DNA of 64,000 bases. It comes from an uncultured Prevotella sp. GTDB taxonomy: Bacteria > Bacteroidota > Bacteroidia > Bacteroidales > Bacteroidaceae. The translations under genes and the position numbers were made by a program. Positions within the stretch are counted from its first letter, which is position 1, and the number at the start of each line of letters is the position of its first letter. Positions 52,083 through 61,469 of this stretch are shown here, in pieces. Location of the stretch: the NCBI GenBank assembly GCA_900550365.1, contig URRR01000012.1, positions 1 through 64,000 of the forward strand, written 5' to 3'. The notes beneath the pieces are model-generated. The model did no database searches. It was given only the letters and a program-made list of their open reading frames with translations, and had not been told where the DNA came from.

Positions 52083-52942
52083 AACCAACCGCAATATTGC
52101 TGCTCCATTGTCCTGACCGTCAGGGCATAATAACCGAGGTTACAAGGTTTATTACCGACAATAACGGTAACATCGTTTACCTTGACCAGTATGTAGATCG
52201 TCAGGACGGTATGTTCTTCATGCGCATTGAATGGGAACTTGACGGATTTATAATACCCCGCGAGAAGCTGAAAGAATATATCCAGACACTTTACGCCACA
52301 AGATATGAAATGACTTTCAACTTGTATTTCAATGACGTAAAGCCACGCATGGCCATATTCGTGAGCAAGATGAGCCATTGCCTGTATGACCTTCTGGCGC
52401 GTTACAAGGCCGGTGAGTGGAACGTAGAGATTCCGTGTATCGTAAGTAATCACGAAGACCTGCGCTATGTGGCCGAGCAGTTCGGCATTCCTTACTATGT
52501 ATGGTCTATAAAGAAAGACCATTCAAACAAGGCCGAGGTGGAGCAGGCCGAAATGGAACTGCTCAAGAAGGAGAAGGTTACTTTCATTGTGCTTGCCCGC
52601 TATATGCAGATAATAAGCGAGAAACTGATAAGTGCATACCCGCATCATATAATCAATATTCACCACTCGTTCCTGCCCGCGTTCATAGGTGCGAAGCCCT
52701 ATCATCAGGCATGGGAGCGCGGCGTTAAGATTGTGGGAGCGACAAGTCATTATGTAACAATGGAGCTTGACGCCGGGCCTATAATCGAGCAAGACGTCGT
52801 AAGAATAACCCACAAGGATACTCCCGAGAGCCTTGTGCTGAAAGGACGCGACTTGGAGAAGATTGTGCTGAGCCGCGCCGTGACGAAGCATATCGAGCGT
52901 AAGATACTGACTTACAACAACAAGACGATAATATTCAGCTAA
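52079..52942 (+). CDS. purU: Formyltetrahydrofolate deformylase
   Basis: 287 residues. It hydrolyses 10-formyltetrahydrofolate to formate and tetrahydrofolate. The N-terminal ACT domain (LLLHCPDRQGIITEVTRFI) is followed by a formyltransferase-type catalytic domain with INIHHSFLPAF, GATSHYV and LDAGPIIEQD, which hold the Asn/His/Asp set. It lies upstream of the his genes and may balance one-carbon units between purine and histidine synthesis. Confidence 0.95.
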   Translation: MKPTAILLLHCPDRQGIITEVTRFITDNNGNIVYLDQYVDRQDGMFFMRIEWELDGFIIPREKLKEYIQTLYATRYEMTFNLYFNDVKPRMAIFVSKMSHCLYDLLARYKAGEWNVEIPCIVSNHEDLRYVAEQFGIPYYVWSIKKDHSNKAEVEQAEMELLKKEKVTFIVLARYMQIISEKLISAYPHHIINIHHSFLPAFIGAKPYHQAWERGVKIVGATSHYVTMELDAGPIIEQDVVRITHKDTPESLVLKGRDLEKIVLSRAVTKHIERKILTYNNKTIIFS

Positions 52943-52955
52943 AACAGACTTTGCA

Positions 52956-52975
52956 CGGCAGACCGATGTCTGCCG
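52956..52975 (+). other. Perfect 8-bp hairpin between purU and hisH
   Basis: CGGCAGAC and GTCTGCCG around the loop CGAT, without a T-run. It may tune transcript levels between the two genes. Confidence 0.4.
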
Positions 52976-52991
52976 GCTAGTAAAATGAGAG

Positions 52992-53588
52992 ATGAACGTA
53001 GCAGTTGTAAAATATAACGCGGGCAACGTTTATAGCGTTGTCAATGCCCTGCGCCGGTTGGGCGTAGAGCCTGTGCTGACAGACGATGCGGGATTAATCC
53101 GTGCGGCAGACAGAGTGATATTTCCCGGTCAGGGAGAGGCGGGCGGAGCCATGAGGTATTTGCGTGAGCACGGACTCGACAGCGTGATAAAGAGTCTGCG
53201 CCAACCAGTCCTGGGCATCTGCATAGGGCAGCAACTGCTGTGCCGCCATTCGGAAGAAGGCGACACTGACTGCCTCGGAGTGTTTGACGTTGACGTAAAG
53301 AGATTCCGTCCTGAGCGGCATGAGGACAAGGTGCCCGCCATGGGGTGGAATTCGCTTTATGACCTTAACTCTCCTTTGTTTAAAGGTCTGCCCTCTGAAG
53401 GCGCATACGTCTACTTCGTTCACAGTTATTACGTGCCTGTATGTGATTACACAGCTGCAAAGGCAGACTATGTTCTGCCGTACAGCGCGGCTATAAGCAA
53501 GGACAACTTCCACGCGACACAGTTCCATCCCGAGAAGAGCGGACGCGTGGGCGAGACTATTCTGAGGAACTTTCTCGAGATAGAATGA
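52992..53588 (+). CDS. hisH: Imidazole glycerol phosphate synthase, glutaminase subunit HisH
   Basis: 198 residues. It is the class I glutamine amidotransferase that feeds ammonia to HisF. The nucleophile is the Cys of GICIGQQLL. The His-Glu pair is in HATQFHPEKSG. It is the first gene of the histidine cluster hisH-hisA-hisF-hisIE. The 67 bases after it contain ACCGTAAGACCGTAAAACC-like words similar to the repeat at 8695-8873. Confidence 0.95.
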   Translation: MNVAVVKYNAGNVYSVVNALRRLGVEPVLTDDAGLIRAADRVIFPGQGEAGGAMRYLREHGLDSVIKSLRQPVLGICIGQQLLCRHSEEGDTDCLGVFDVDVKRFRPERHEDKVPAMGWNSLYDLNSPLFKGLPSEGAYVYFVHSYYVPVCDYTAAKADYVLPYSAAISKDNFHATQFHPEKSGRVGETILRNFLEIE

Positions 53589-53655
53589 CGGCAGGCAAGG
53601 CTCTGTTTGCGACGGGATAAACCGTAAGACCGTAAAACCTGACAACCAGAAACCG

Positions 53656-54372
53656 ATGATTGAACTTATACCAGCAATAGATATAATCGACGGTAAATGC
53701 GTAAGGCTAACCCGTGGCGACTATTCAGCAAAGACTGTTTACTGCGACTCGCCGGCAGACATGGCGCAGATGTTCGAGTCATATGGCTACAAGCGTCTGC
53801 ACGTAGTTGACCTCGACGGCGCCAAGTCCAAGCATGTTGTCAATTTAGACGTGCTCAAGAGCATTGTAGAACGTACAAATCTTATCGTGGATTTCGGCGG
53901 AGGCATCAAGACGGATGACGATATCCGCAAGGTGTTCGATTGCGGAGCCGCAATGGTTACGGTAGGTTCGGTTGCCGTGACCAATAAAGACATGTTTTCC
54001 GGTTGGCTCACAACGTTCGGTCCTGAGCGCATAATTCTTGGCGCTGATGTCAGAGATGGCATGGTAAGCATCAACGGATGGCAGGAGGATACGGCCGAAG
54101 ATATAGTCGGATTTCTTGATTATTATGTGGAAAAGGGCATAAGAAATGTGCTCTGTACAGACATTTCAAAAGACGGAACGCTGGCAGGGCCGGCTTTCAG
54201 CCTGTACAGGAAGATACTTGATGCGTTTCCTGGAATAAATCTGATAGCCAGTGGCGGCGTGTCATGCGAGAGCGACATCAGTCGTCTTGAACATGAAGGT
54301 GTGCCGGCCGTTGTGTTCGGCAAGGCCATATATGAAGGCAAAGTGGATTTGCGTACTTTAATAAACAGATGA
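53656..54372 (+). CDS. hisA: ProFAR isomerase HisA
   Basis: 238 residues, a (beta/alpha)8 barrel. It isomerises ProFAR to PRFAR. The catalytic aspartates are in IPAIDIIDGKCVRL and TDISKDGTLAGP. The phosphate-binding loops are FGGGI and ASGGV. hisF starts one base after its stop. Confidence 0.96.
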   Translation: MIELIPAIDIIDGKCVRLTRGDYSAKTVYCDSPADMAQMFESYGYKRLHVVDLDGAKSKHVVNLDVLKSIVERTNLIVDFGGGIKTDDDIRKVFDCGAAMVTVGSVAVTNKDMFSGWLTTFGPERIILGADVRDGMVSINGWQEDTAEDIVGFLDYYVEKGIRNVLCTDISKDGTLAGPAFSLYRKILDAFPGINLIASGGVSCESDISRLEHEGVPAVVFGKAIYEGKVDLRTLINR

Positions 54373-54373
54373 T

Positions 54374-55141
54374 ATGACAGCAGGACTTGCTAAAAGAATA
54401 ATCCCCTGTCTTGACGTAAAAGACGGACAGACGGTCAAGGGAACCAACTTTGTCAACCTGAGACAGGCCGGTGACCCCGTAGCGCTCGGCAAGGCTTATA
54501 GTAACGCCGGAGCAGATGAGCTGGTGTTTCTTGACATAACGGCAAGTGCTGAGGGCCGTAAGACGTTTACAGAAATGGTTACCCGCGTAGCCCGTGAGAT
54601 AAACATTCCTTTTACCGTAGGCGGCGGAATCAATGACATATCAGATGTGGAGCGGCAGCTTGCGGCCGGAGCTGACAAAGTGAGCATTAACAGTGCGGCG
54701 TTACGCAGGCCGGCATTGATAGATGAGATAGCAGGCCGTTTCGGCTCACAGGTGTGCGTATGCGCCATTGACGCCAAGTGTGTCGACGGACGATGGACAT
54801 GTTATCTGAACGGCGGACGTGTCCCGACTGACCGTGACTTGTTTGAATGGGCTAAAGAAGTTGAGGCCCGTGGTGCTGGAGAGATACTGTTCACAAGTAT
54901 GAATCATGACGGTGTGAAGTGTGGTTACGCCAATGAAGCTTTGGCGCGGCTGGCCGATGAGCTGGGAATACCTGTGATAGCGAGCGGCGGAGCCGGTAAG
55001 CGTGAGCATTTCAGAGATGCGTTTACACTTGGAAAGGCTGACGCTGCATTGGCGGCAAGCGTGTTCCATTTCGGTGAAATAAAGATAAATGAGCTTAAAC
55101 AATATCTTCATTCAGAAGGCATAAATGTAAGGCTTTCATGA
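54374..55141 (+). CDS. hisF: Imidazole glycerol phosphate synthase, cyclase subunit HisF
   Basis: 255 residues, a barrel related to HisA. Landmarks are IIPCLDVKDGQTVKG with the catalytic Asp, FTVGGGIND, FTSMNHDGVKCGY with the second catalytic Asp and VIASGGAGKREHF. It forms the channelled complex with HisH. Confidence 0.97.
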   Translation: MTAGLAKRIIPCLDVKDGQTVKGTNFVNLRQAGDPVALGKAYSNAGADELVFLDITASAEGRKTFTEMVTRVAREINIPFTVGGGINDISDVERQLAAGADKVSINSAALRRPALIDEIAGRFGSQVCVCAIDAKCVDGRWTCYLNGGRVPTDRDLFEWAKEVEARGAGEILFTSMNHDGVKCGYANEALARLADELGIPVIASGGAGKREHFRDAFTLGKADAALAASVFHFGEIKINELKQYLHSEGINVRLS

Positions 55142-55189
55142 ATTTAGCATAATGTAAGTAATAAATAAATTAATGAGCGGAGAACTGAA

Positions 55190-55804
55190 ATGAATATAGA
55201 TTTTGATAAAATGAACGGTCTTGTGCCGGCGATAATCCAGGACGACAAGACGCAGAAGGTGCTGATGCTCGGTTTTATGAACGAGGAGGCTTACCGCAAG
55301 ACCGTAGAGACCGGCAAGGTTACTTTTTACAGCCGCAGCCGCAAGTGCCTTTGGACAAAGGGTGAGACTTCAGGCAATTATCTGAACGTAGTAGAGATAA
55401 AGAATGACTGTGACTGTGACACCTTGTTAATCAAGGCCAATCCTGCCGGTCCGGTGTGTCACACGGGAGCTGATACGTGTTGGGGTGAGGATAATACGTC
55501 CAATCCGTTGCAGTTCCTTTCTTCTCTTCAGGACTTTATAGAAAAACGCCATGAAGAGATGCCGGAGGGGTCTTATACCACGAGTCTGTTTAAAGACGGA
55601 ATAAACCGCATGGCACAGAAGGTGGGCGAGGAGGCTCTTGAGACTGTTATTGAAGCTGTGAACGGCAGCAATGACCGGTTGGTCTACGAGGCGTCAGACA
55701 TGTTTTATCATCTTATAGTGCTGCTTACGGAGAAAGGCATACGTATTGAGAGAATAGCTGAAGAACTGCGCGACCGCCATGAGCCGGGCTGGCACAAACA
55801 TTAA
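55190..55804 (+). CDS. hisIE: Bifunctional phosphoribosyl-AMP cyclohydrolase / phosphoribosyl-ATP pyrophosphatase
   Basis: 204 residues. The HisI domain (1-110) has FYSRSRKCLWTKGETSGN and the zinc/metal cysteines in NDCDCDTLL and GPVCHTG. The HisE domain (110-204) has QKVGEEALETVIEA and DMFYHLIVLL. It carries out steps two and three of histidine synthesis. The genes hisG, hisD, hisC and hisB are not in this window. Confidence 0.96.
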   Translation: MNIDFDKMNGLVPAIIQDDKTQKVLMLGFMNEEAYRKTVETGKVTFYSRSRKCLWTKGETSGNYLNVVEIKNDCDCDTLLIKANPAGPVCHTGADTCWGEDNTSNPLQFLSSLQDFIEKRHEEMPEGSYTTSLFKDGINRMAQKVGEEALETVIEAVNGSNDRLVYEASDMFYHLIVLLTEKGIRIERIAEELRDRHEPGWHKH

Positions 55805-55825
55805 CAGGTGAAAACGAGTGGTATC

Positions 55826-56527
55826 ATGTTTATAGAATATAAAGGCGTAAATATTTATCAGGAAGACGTTTGTGTGCTCAGCAACGTTGATTTTCATGTA
55901 GATGAGGGTGAGTTTATTTATATAATAGGCCACGTCGGGTCAGGTAAAAGCAGTCTGCTGAAGACATTTTATTGTGAACTTGACCTGCATGAAGGAGAAA
56001 AAGCAGTCGTGCTGGAACGTAATTTGCTGAAGATAAAACGTAAGGAAGTGCCGGCTCTTCGTAAGGAACTGGGCATAATATTCCAGGATTTCCAGCTTTT
56101 ACACGACCGTAGTGTCTGTAAAAATCTGCAGTTTGTGCTGCGTGCTACGGGCTGGAAGAAGAAAACTGAAATCAATGAGCGTATTGACGAGGTGCTTGAG
56201 GCCGTAGGGATGCAGGACAAGAAGCTGAAAATGCCTTATGAACTGTCTGGCGGAGAGCAGCAGCGTATAGCCATTGCACGGGCTATCCTGAACAAACCTA
56301 AGATGATAATAGCCGACGAGCCTACCGGCAACCTTGACCCTGAGACTGCCGACAATATTGTAAGCCTGCTTAAGCAGATAAGTCTTACTGGCGCAGCTGT
56401 CGTGATGTCAACACATAACATACCGATGCTTGACAAATATCCGGGCATAGTATATCAGTGTAAGGACGGTGCGATAAGCGACGTTACAGAACAGTATAAC
56501 AAGATAAGTCTTGTGAGTGAAGAATAA
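55826..56527 (+). CDS. FtsE-like ABC transporter ATP-binding protein
   Basis: 233 residues from MFIEYKGVNIY; a GTG at 55808 would add six residues. Walker A is IGHVGSGKSSLLK, the Q-loop FQDFQLL, the signature LSGGEQQRIAIARA and Walker B IIADEPTGNLD. The first strand and the DFQLLHDRSV stretch fit FtsE, which works with FtsX at the division site to control peptidoglycan hydrolases. No ftsX lies beside it, as is common in Bacteroidales. Confidence 0.88.
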   Translation: MFIEYKGVNIYQEDVCVLSNVDFHVDEGEFIYIIGHVGSGKSSLLKTFYCELDLHEGEKAVVLERNLLKIKRKEVPALRKELGIIFQDFQLLHDRSVCKNLQFVLRATGWKKKTEINERIDEVLEAVGMQDKKLKMPYELSGGEQQRIAIARAILNKPKMIIADEPTGNLDPETADNIVSLLKQISLTGAAVVMSTHNIPMLDKYPGIVYQCKDGAISDVTEQYNKISLVSEE

Positions 56528-56554
56528 AAATAAACAAAAATAAATACAGGAAAT

Positions 56555-57874
56555 ATGAAAGTGATGAAATTCGGAGGAACCTCTGTGGGTTCTCCTGAGC
56601 GCATGAAAGACGTAGCATCGTTGATAACAAGGAGCGGCGAGCCTGTACTGGTAGTTCTGTCTGCCATGTCAGGAACGACTAACTCATTGATAGAGATATC
56701 TGATTATCTGTATAAGAAGAATCCGGAAGGGGCAAATGATGTAATTAATCGCCTCGAGAAGAAATACATGGGACACGTTGACGAGCTGTACTCAACAGAT
56801 GAATGGAGATGTGAAACACGCAAGTTCCTTCGCAGTGAATTTGATTACCTACGTTCGTTCACTAAAGATCTTTTTACGAGTTTCGAGGAAAAGAGCATCG
56901 TTGCGCAGGGAGAGATTATGAGTACCAACATGGTTACCAATTATCTGAAGGAATGTGGTGTCAACGCGACCTTGTTGTCGGCTCTTGATTATATGCGTAC
57001 AGACAAGAACGCCGAGCCAGACTCCGGATACATCAAGGAAAAACTGACCAAACTGCTTGAGCAGAATCCAGGTTATGATGTTTATATCACGCAGGGCTTT
57101 ATCTGCCGTAATGCTTATGGAGAGATTGACAACCTGCAGCGTGGAGGCAGTGATTATACTGCCTCGCTGATAGGTGCTGCCATTAATGCTGAGGAAATCC
57201 AGATATGGACAGACATTGACGGTATGCACAACAACGACCCGAGAGTAGTTGACAAGACAGAGGCCGTGCGCCAGTTGCATTTCGAGGAGGCAGCCGAGCT
57301 GGCTTACTTTGGAGCCAAGATACTTCATCCTACATGTGTACAGCCGGCCAAGTTTGCCGGTATTCCTGTACGCCTGCTGAACACAATGGACCCGACTGCC
57401 CCCGGAACAATAATCAACAATGAGATTGTTCCCGGCAAAATAAAGGCTGTTGCGGCAAAGGACAATATCATAGCAATCAAGATAAAGAGCAGCCGTATGT
57501 TGCTGGCAACCGGTTTCTTGCGTAAAGTTTTTGAGATATTCGAGAGCTATCAGACACCTATCGACATGATTGCTACAAGTGAGGTGGGTGTGTCAATGAG
57601 TATAGATAATGATGCTCATCTTGCTGACATTGTGGCAGAGCTGAAGAAATATGGCACAGTGACGGTTGACCGTGACATGTGTATAATATGTGTTGTGGGT
57701 GACCTTGACTGGAGCAACATAGGCTTTGAGACTTTGGCTACTGACGCCATGAAGGACATTCCTGTGCGTATGATTTCATATGGCGGCAGCAATTACAACA
57801 TCTCGTTCCTTGTCAGGGAGTCAGACAAGAAGCGTGCTTTGCAAAGTTTGAGCGATACATTGTTTAATAAGTAA
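56555..57874 (+). CDS. lysC: Aspartate kinase
   Basis: 439 residues. It phosphorylates aspartate at the start of the lysine, threonine and methionine pathway. It shows MKFGGTSVGSPERM at the N-terminus, GGSDYTASLIGAAI in the catalytic core, WTDIDGMHNNDPR, and a C-terminal pair of ACT domains from about residue 295. It precedes lysA by 13 bases, which suits supply of diaminopimelate and lysine. Confidence 0.95.
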   Translation: MKVMKFGGTSVGSPERMKDVASLITRSGEPVLVVLSAMSGTTNSLIEISDYLYKKNPEGANDVINRLEKKYMGHVDELYSTDEWRCETRKFLRSEFDYLRSFTKDLFTSFEEKSIVAQGEIMSTNMVTNYLKECGVNATLLSALDYMRTDKNAEPDSGYIKEKLTKLLEQNPGYDVYITQGFICRNAYGEIDNLQRGGSDYTASLIGAAINAEEIQIWTDIDGMHNNDPRVVDKTEAVRQLHFEEAAELAYFGAKILHPTCVQPAKFAGIPVRLLNTMDPTAPGTIINNEIVPGKIKAVAAKDNIIAIKIKSSRMLLATGFLRKVFEIFESYQTPIDMIATSEVGVSMSIDNDAHLADIVAELKKYGTVTVDRDMCIICVVGDLDWSNIGFETLATDAMKDIPVRMISYGGSNYNISFLVRESDKKRALQSLSDTLFNK

Positions 57875-57887
57875 AACAACAGCTAAG

Positions 57888-59048
57888 ATGAAAGGTGTAT
57901 TCCCTTTAGATAAATTCAAAGAAACAGACACTCCTTTTTATTATTATGATACTGATCTGCTGCGCAAGACGTTGCGTGCGATCAATGATGAAACAAGCAA
58001 GTATGAAGGTTTTTGTGTTCATTATGCCGTCAAGGCTAATGCCAATCCTAAAATACTGAACATAATCTGCCAGTCAGGGCTTGGAGCTGACTGTGTCAGT
58101 GGCGGTGAGATTCAGGCCGCCGTTGATGCAGGTTTTGCTCCCGGTAAGATAGTCTTTGCCGGAGTAGGCAAGAGTGACAAGGAAATAAATCTTGCCCTGG
58201 ACAAGGATATTTTCTGCTTTAATGTCGAAAGTGTGCCCGAGCTTGCCGTTATCAACGAGCTTGCAGGAAGAAAAGGAAAGATTGCCAAAGTGGCATTCCG
58301 TATTAATCCTAATGTAGGGGCTCATACTCATGCCAATATTACTACAGGACTTGCTGAGAATAAGTTCGGCATAGCCATGGAAGATATGGAGAGTATAATC
58401 GAGCAGGCAGCAGGGATGCAGAATGTCAAGTTCGTTGGTCTTCATTTCCATATCGGCTCACAGATACTGGATATGGGTGATTTCATCGCGTTGTGCAACC
58501 GTGTTAACGAATTGCAGAATCAGCTTGAAGCGCATCATATTCAGGTGGATAATATCAATGTCGGCGGTGGGCTTGGCATCGATTACACGCATCCGAATAA
58601 AGTGCCGATACCGGACTTTAAGGCCTATTTTGCCACATATGCACGCCACTTGAAACTGCGTAAAGGGCAGACCCTTCACTTTGAACTTGGCCGTTCGGTT
58701 GTAGGTCAGTGCGGTTCGCTTATTTCACGTGTGCTTTACGTGAAACAAGGTACAGCCAAGCAGTTTGCTATCATTGATGCCGGCATGACAGATCTGATAC
58801 GGCCTGCGCTGTATCAGGCGTACCATAAGATAGAGAACATTTCTTGTGACGGCGCAGTGCAGACATATGACGTCGTCGGACCGATATGCGAGTCGAGCGA
58901 TGTGTTTGCCAAGGCTGTAGACCTTAACGAGTGTCATCGTGGAGACTTTGTTGCTATACGTTCGGCCGGAGCTTACGGTGAGATAATGGCTTCAAGATAC
59001 AATTGCCGTCCGCTGCCTGTCGGATATATCTCAGAGGAGATGCGTTGA
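57888..59048 (+). CDS. lysA: Diaminopimelate decarboxylase
   Basis: 386 residues. It forms lysine from meso-diaminopimelate with PLP. The PLP lysine is in HYAVKANANP. Further landmarks are GLHFHIGSQI, NVGGGLGIDY, ELGRSVVGQCG and the active-site cysteine of GPICESSDVF. It forms a pair with lysC. Confidence 0.96.
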   Translation: MKGVFPLDKFKETDTPFYYYDTDLLRKTLRAINDETSKYEGFCVHYAVKANANPKILNIICQSGLGADCVSGGEIQAAVDAGFAPGKIVFAGVGKSDKEINLALDKDIFCFNVESVPELAVINELAGRKGKIAKVAFRINPNVGAHTHANITTGLAENKFGIAMEDMESIIEQAAGMQNVKFVGLHFHIGSQILDMGDFIALCNRVNELQNQLEAHHIQVDNINVGGGLGIDYTHPNKVPIPDFKAYFATYARHLKLRKGQTLHFELGRSVVGQCGSLISRVLYVKQGTAKQFAIIDAGMTDLIRPALYQAYHKIENISCDGAVQTYDVVGPICESSDVFAKAVDLNECHRGDFVAIRSAGAYGEIMASRYNCRPLPVGYISEEMR

Positions 59049-59084
59049 CGGCATGTCATGAGGTAAAGAAAAAGGGGAGGATAT

Positions 59085-60224
59085 ATGATTTTTGACAGTT
59101 TGACGATTATAGTGTGCGCCGTTCTGGTTGTGCTGGCATTGTTTTCAACATTGCTCGACATACTGTTAAAGAAGTTGCCGGCAGATTTAAGAAATGAGTC
59201 CGGCAGTGGTTGTGGCCCGGTTTCGGTTGTTGTTATAGCAGATAACAATGCCCGTGAATTGAAGGCCAACCTGCCCGCTGTACTTTCACAGGATTATCCG
59301 GCCGGCTATGAGGTCATTGTGGTGGTTGTCAAGGATGATGACGGTACATCGGATGTACTCAATACGTTTAAGGACACGGGGCATCTATATGTTACTTTCG
59401 TGCCAGACTCATCACGTTACATGAGTCGCAGGAAGCTGGCTGTAACTCTTGGCGTCAAGGCGGCAAAAAACAATTGGGTGCTTCTTACCGACGCTTCGTG
59501 CCGTCCTGCTACAGATAAGTGGATTACCGCAATGTCAGAATGTTGTACGACTGGTGTTGACATGGTGGTAGGCAACAGCAATTATGCCATAGATGCAGGT
59601 CATTTCAAAGTCTTCTCACGTTTCCATAGCGAATATCTTATGTTGCGTGAGGCGGCTTCAGGGATGGCATATGGCACGTTTGGACGTAATCTGATGTTCC
59701 GTAAATCCATGTTTATGGATGGTAACGGTTATCAGGGAAATTTGAAATACTTACGAGGAGAGTATTGTTTCCTTGTAAATAAATATGCCGGTTGCGGCAG
59801 CGTGGCAATAAGTACTGCGCATGAATCGTTGATTGTAGAGGACGCTCCGTCACGTAAGGAATGGCATGCCCGCAACGTGTTTTATCGTGAAACGAGACGT
59901 CATCTTGAGCGTAGTTTGCGTCATCGTGCCATGTTCAATGCAGACATGGCAGCTTTGCATCTGTGTACATTGGCGGCTTTGGGCTCGGCAGTGTGGGCAT
60001 CGTTGCTGTGCCGCTGGACAGTTTTGCCTGTGTCAGCAGCAGCTCTGGTCATACCGTGGATATTCAGAACGCTTAATGCCCGTCGAGCCATGGTACGGTT
60101 ATGTGTCAGTGTGCCGGCGTATAAGATTATTCCGTTTGAGTTGCGTCTGATCTGGCATAATCTGAGATATATGATTGCCTACAAAGCAGCTGACAAATAT
60201 GATTTCATAAGTCATAAATCTTGA
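59085..60224 (+). CDS. Membrane glycosyltransferase, family 2
   Basis: 379 residues. An N-terminal membrane helix (LTIIVCAVLVVLALFSTLL) anchors a GT-A domain: VSVVVIADNNAREL, LSQDYPAGYEVIVV, and WVLLTDASCRP with the DxD-like position. It has a C-terminal block of hydrophobic helices (about 290-330). RGEYCFLVNKY takes the place of the usual GEDxxL motif. The acceptor is unknown. It is followed by a GT-B-like gene six bases later. Confidence 0.85.
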   Translation: MIFDSLTIIVCAVLVVLALFSTLLDILLKKLPADLRNESGSGCGPVSVVVIADNNARELKANLPAVLSQDYPAGYEVIVVVVKDDDGTSDVLNTFKDTGHLYVTFVPDSSRYMSRRKLAVTLGVKAAKNNWVLLTDASCRPATDKWITAMSECCTTGVDMVVGNSNYAIDAGHFKVFSRFHSEYLMLREAASGMAYGTFGRNLMFRKSMFMDGNGYQGNLKYLRGEYCFLVNKYAGCGSVAISTAHESLIVEDAPSRKEWHARNVFYRETRRHLERSLRHRAMFNADMAALHLCTLAALGSAVWASLLCRWTVLPVSAAALVIPWIFRTLNARRAMVRLCVSVPAYKIIPFELRLIWHNLRYMIAYKAADKYDFISHKS

Positions 60225-60230
60225 TACGGC

Positions 60231-61469
60231 ATGAAAGTAATCCATTATATCCCTAACATGAAAGCGATAGAAAGTTCGGCTTTCCTTCGCTATAAGGTTG
60301 ACCTGCTTAGGCTGATGTCTGCGCAGGTGGAGATAATGGTGCTTACGTCAGCAAAGTGCAGTCTGCAGCTTGGCAACTCACACGTGGAGACGTTTCAGCC
60401 GTTAAGTACCGTTCTTGGGTCGGGGCGGAGGTTCAAGAGTTTGCTGACAGAGTTTAATCCGGATGTAGTCCATATTCATTCGGAATATGATATGTCGGCA
60501 TATATTCTTTTCAGATTGTGCAGATGTTTCCATATTCCTGTTGTCATTAGTACAGACCGGTGTCTTGAGCCGTGGCATGCGGCAACGTTCAGTCAGAAAT
60601 TGTCGCGTGGGTTGCTTATGACATTGAAGCGTCCGATGCTTATCGGTTCAATGGCCTTACATGCCGCATGTCAACAAGAATACGATAATCTGAATATGTC
60701 TGGAGGTTCTCCGTTCAGGCGCAGGCCGTTAAATGCAAGGACAGTCAGGATTGACGCCTTTACCATAGTCGGCACAACGACCGCTGAAGATATGCTCGAC
60801 GCCATGATGACTCTTTATCGTAAGGTTGTTGATACATCACCGTTTTACCGGATGAGTAACGATGAGTCGGCTGTTGAGGACTGGCTTATATTTAAAGGCG
60901 CTACGTCCGGTCGTATAGACGTGTCTGCTGACGACCGTCGGGACATATTATCGCGTCTTGACGATAAGGCCTGGCGCCGCATATTTATACATGCAGGAGA
61001 TGAGGGCGTGACTGGTTGGCTCTTGGCCGGTATAAAATCGTTGGGATTGGATGTAAAGGTTGTTGACCCGACATCTGTCAGTCGGTTCAGTTTACGGCGT
61101 CCGATTTCAGCATCAGAGTCAGGTCGCATCAAGCGGTTTTTGCAACGTTTGAAGTCATGCGGTCTGGATAGCGGTATTGAGTATGATGTGTGTGCAGCTC
61201 TTGTCACTACGGCAGTAAAATGCCGTTACGCCAGTGTGAGACGTTCCGACTTCGTAAGCTTATACCTGACGTTACGTTTCAACGATTATGATGAAGAACG
61301 TGTGTCCGGTGTTATGGCCCGATTAGGGTTATCAAAGCCGGCGGCCCGTCTGCTTTGTATCCTTGGCGAGCGTTACGGACTTACCGAAGGGTTTATGTAC
61401 ACCACACCACTTGACGATAAAGGCACAGAAACATTAAGAAAGAAACTCTTTAAATCAGAAATACAATGA
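60231..61469 (+). CDS. GT4-like protein without the usual catalytic half
   Basis: 412 residues. The first 160 resemble the N-terminal Rossmann half of GT4 glycosyltransferases: MKVIHYIPNM, then NPDVVHIHSEYDMSAYILFR and HIPVVISTDRCLEPW. The second half has no donor-binding domain or E-x7-E motif that I can see. It contains DDKAWRRIFIHAGDEGVTGWL and a helical, basic C-terminal region. It may bind rather than transfer a sugar, or be a new domain fusion. It overlaps fbp by four bases (ATGA). Confidence 0.6.
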   Translation: MKVIHYIPNMKAIESSAFLRYKVDLLRLMSAQVEIMVLTSAKCSLQLGNSHVETFQPLSTVLGSGRRFKSLLTEFNPDVVHIHSEYDMSAYILFRLCRCFHIPVVISTDRCLEPWHAATFSQKLSRGLLMTLKRPMLIGSMALHAACQQEYDNLNMSGGSPFRRRPLNARTVRIDAFTIVGTTTAEDMLDAMMTLYRKVVDTSPFYRMSNDESAVEDWLIFKGATSGRIDVSADDRRDILSRLDDKAWRRIFIHAGDEGVTGWLLAGIKSLGLDVKVVDPTSVSRFSLRRPISASESGRIKRFLQRLKSCGLDSGIEYDVCAALVTTAVKCRYASVRRSDFVSLYLTLRFNDYDEERVSGVMARLGLSKPAARLLCILGERYGLTEGFMYTTPLDDKGTETLRKKLFKSEIQ

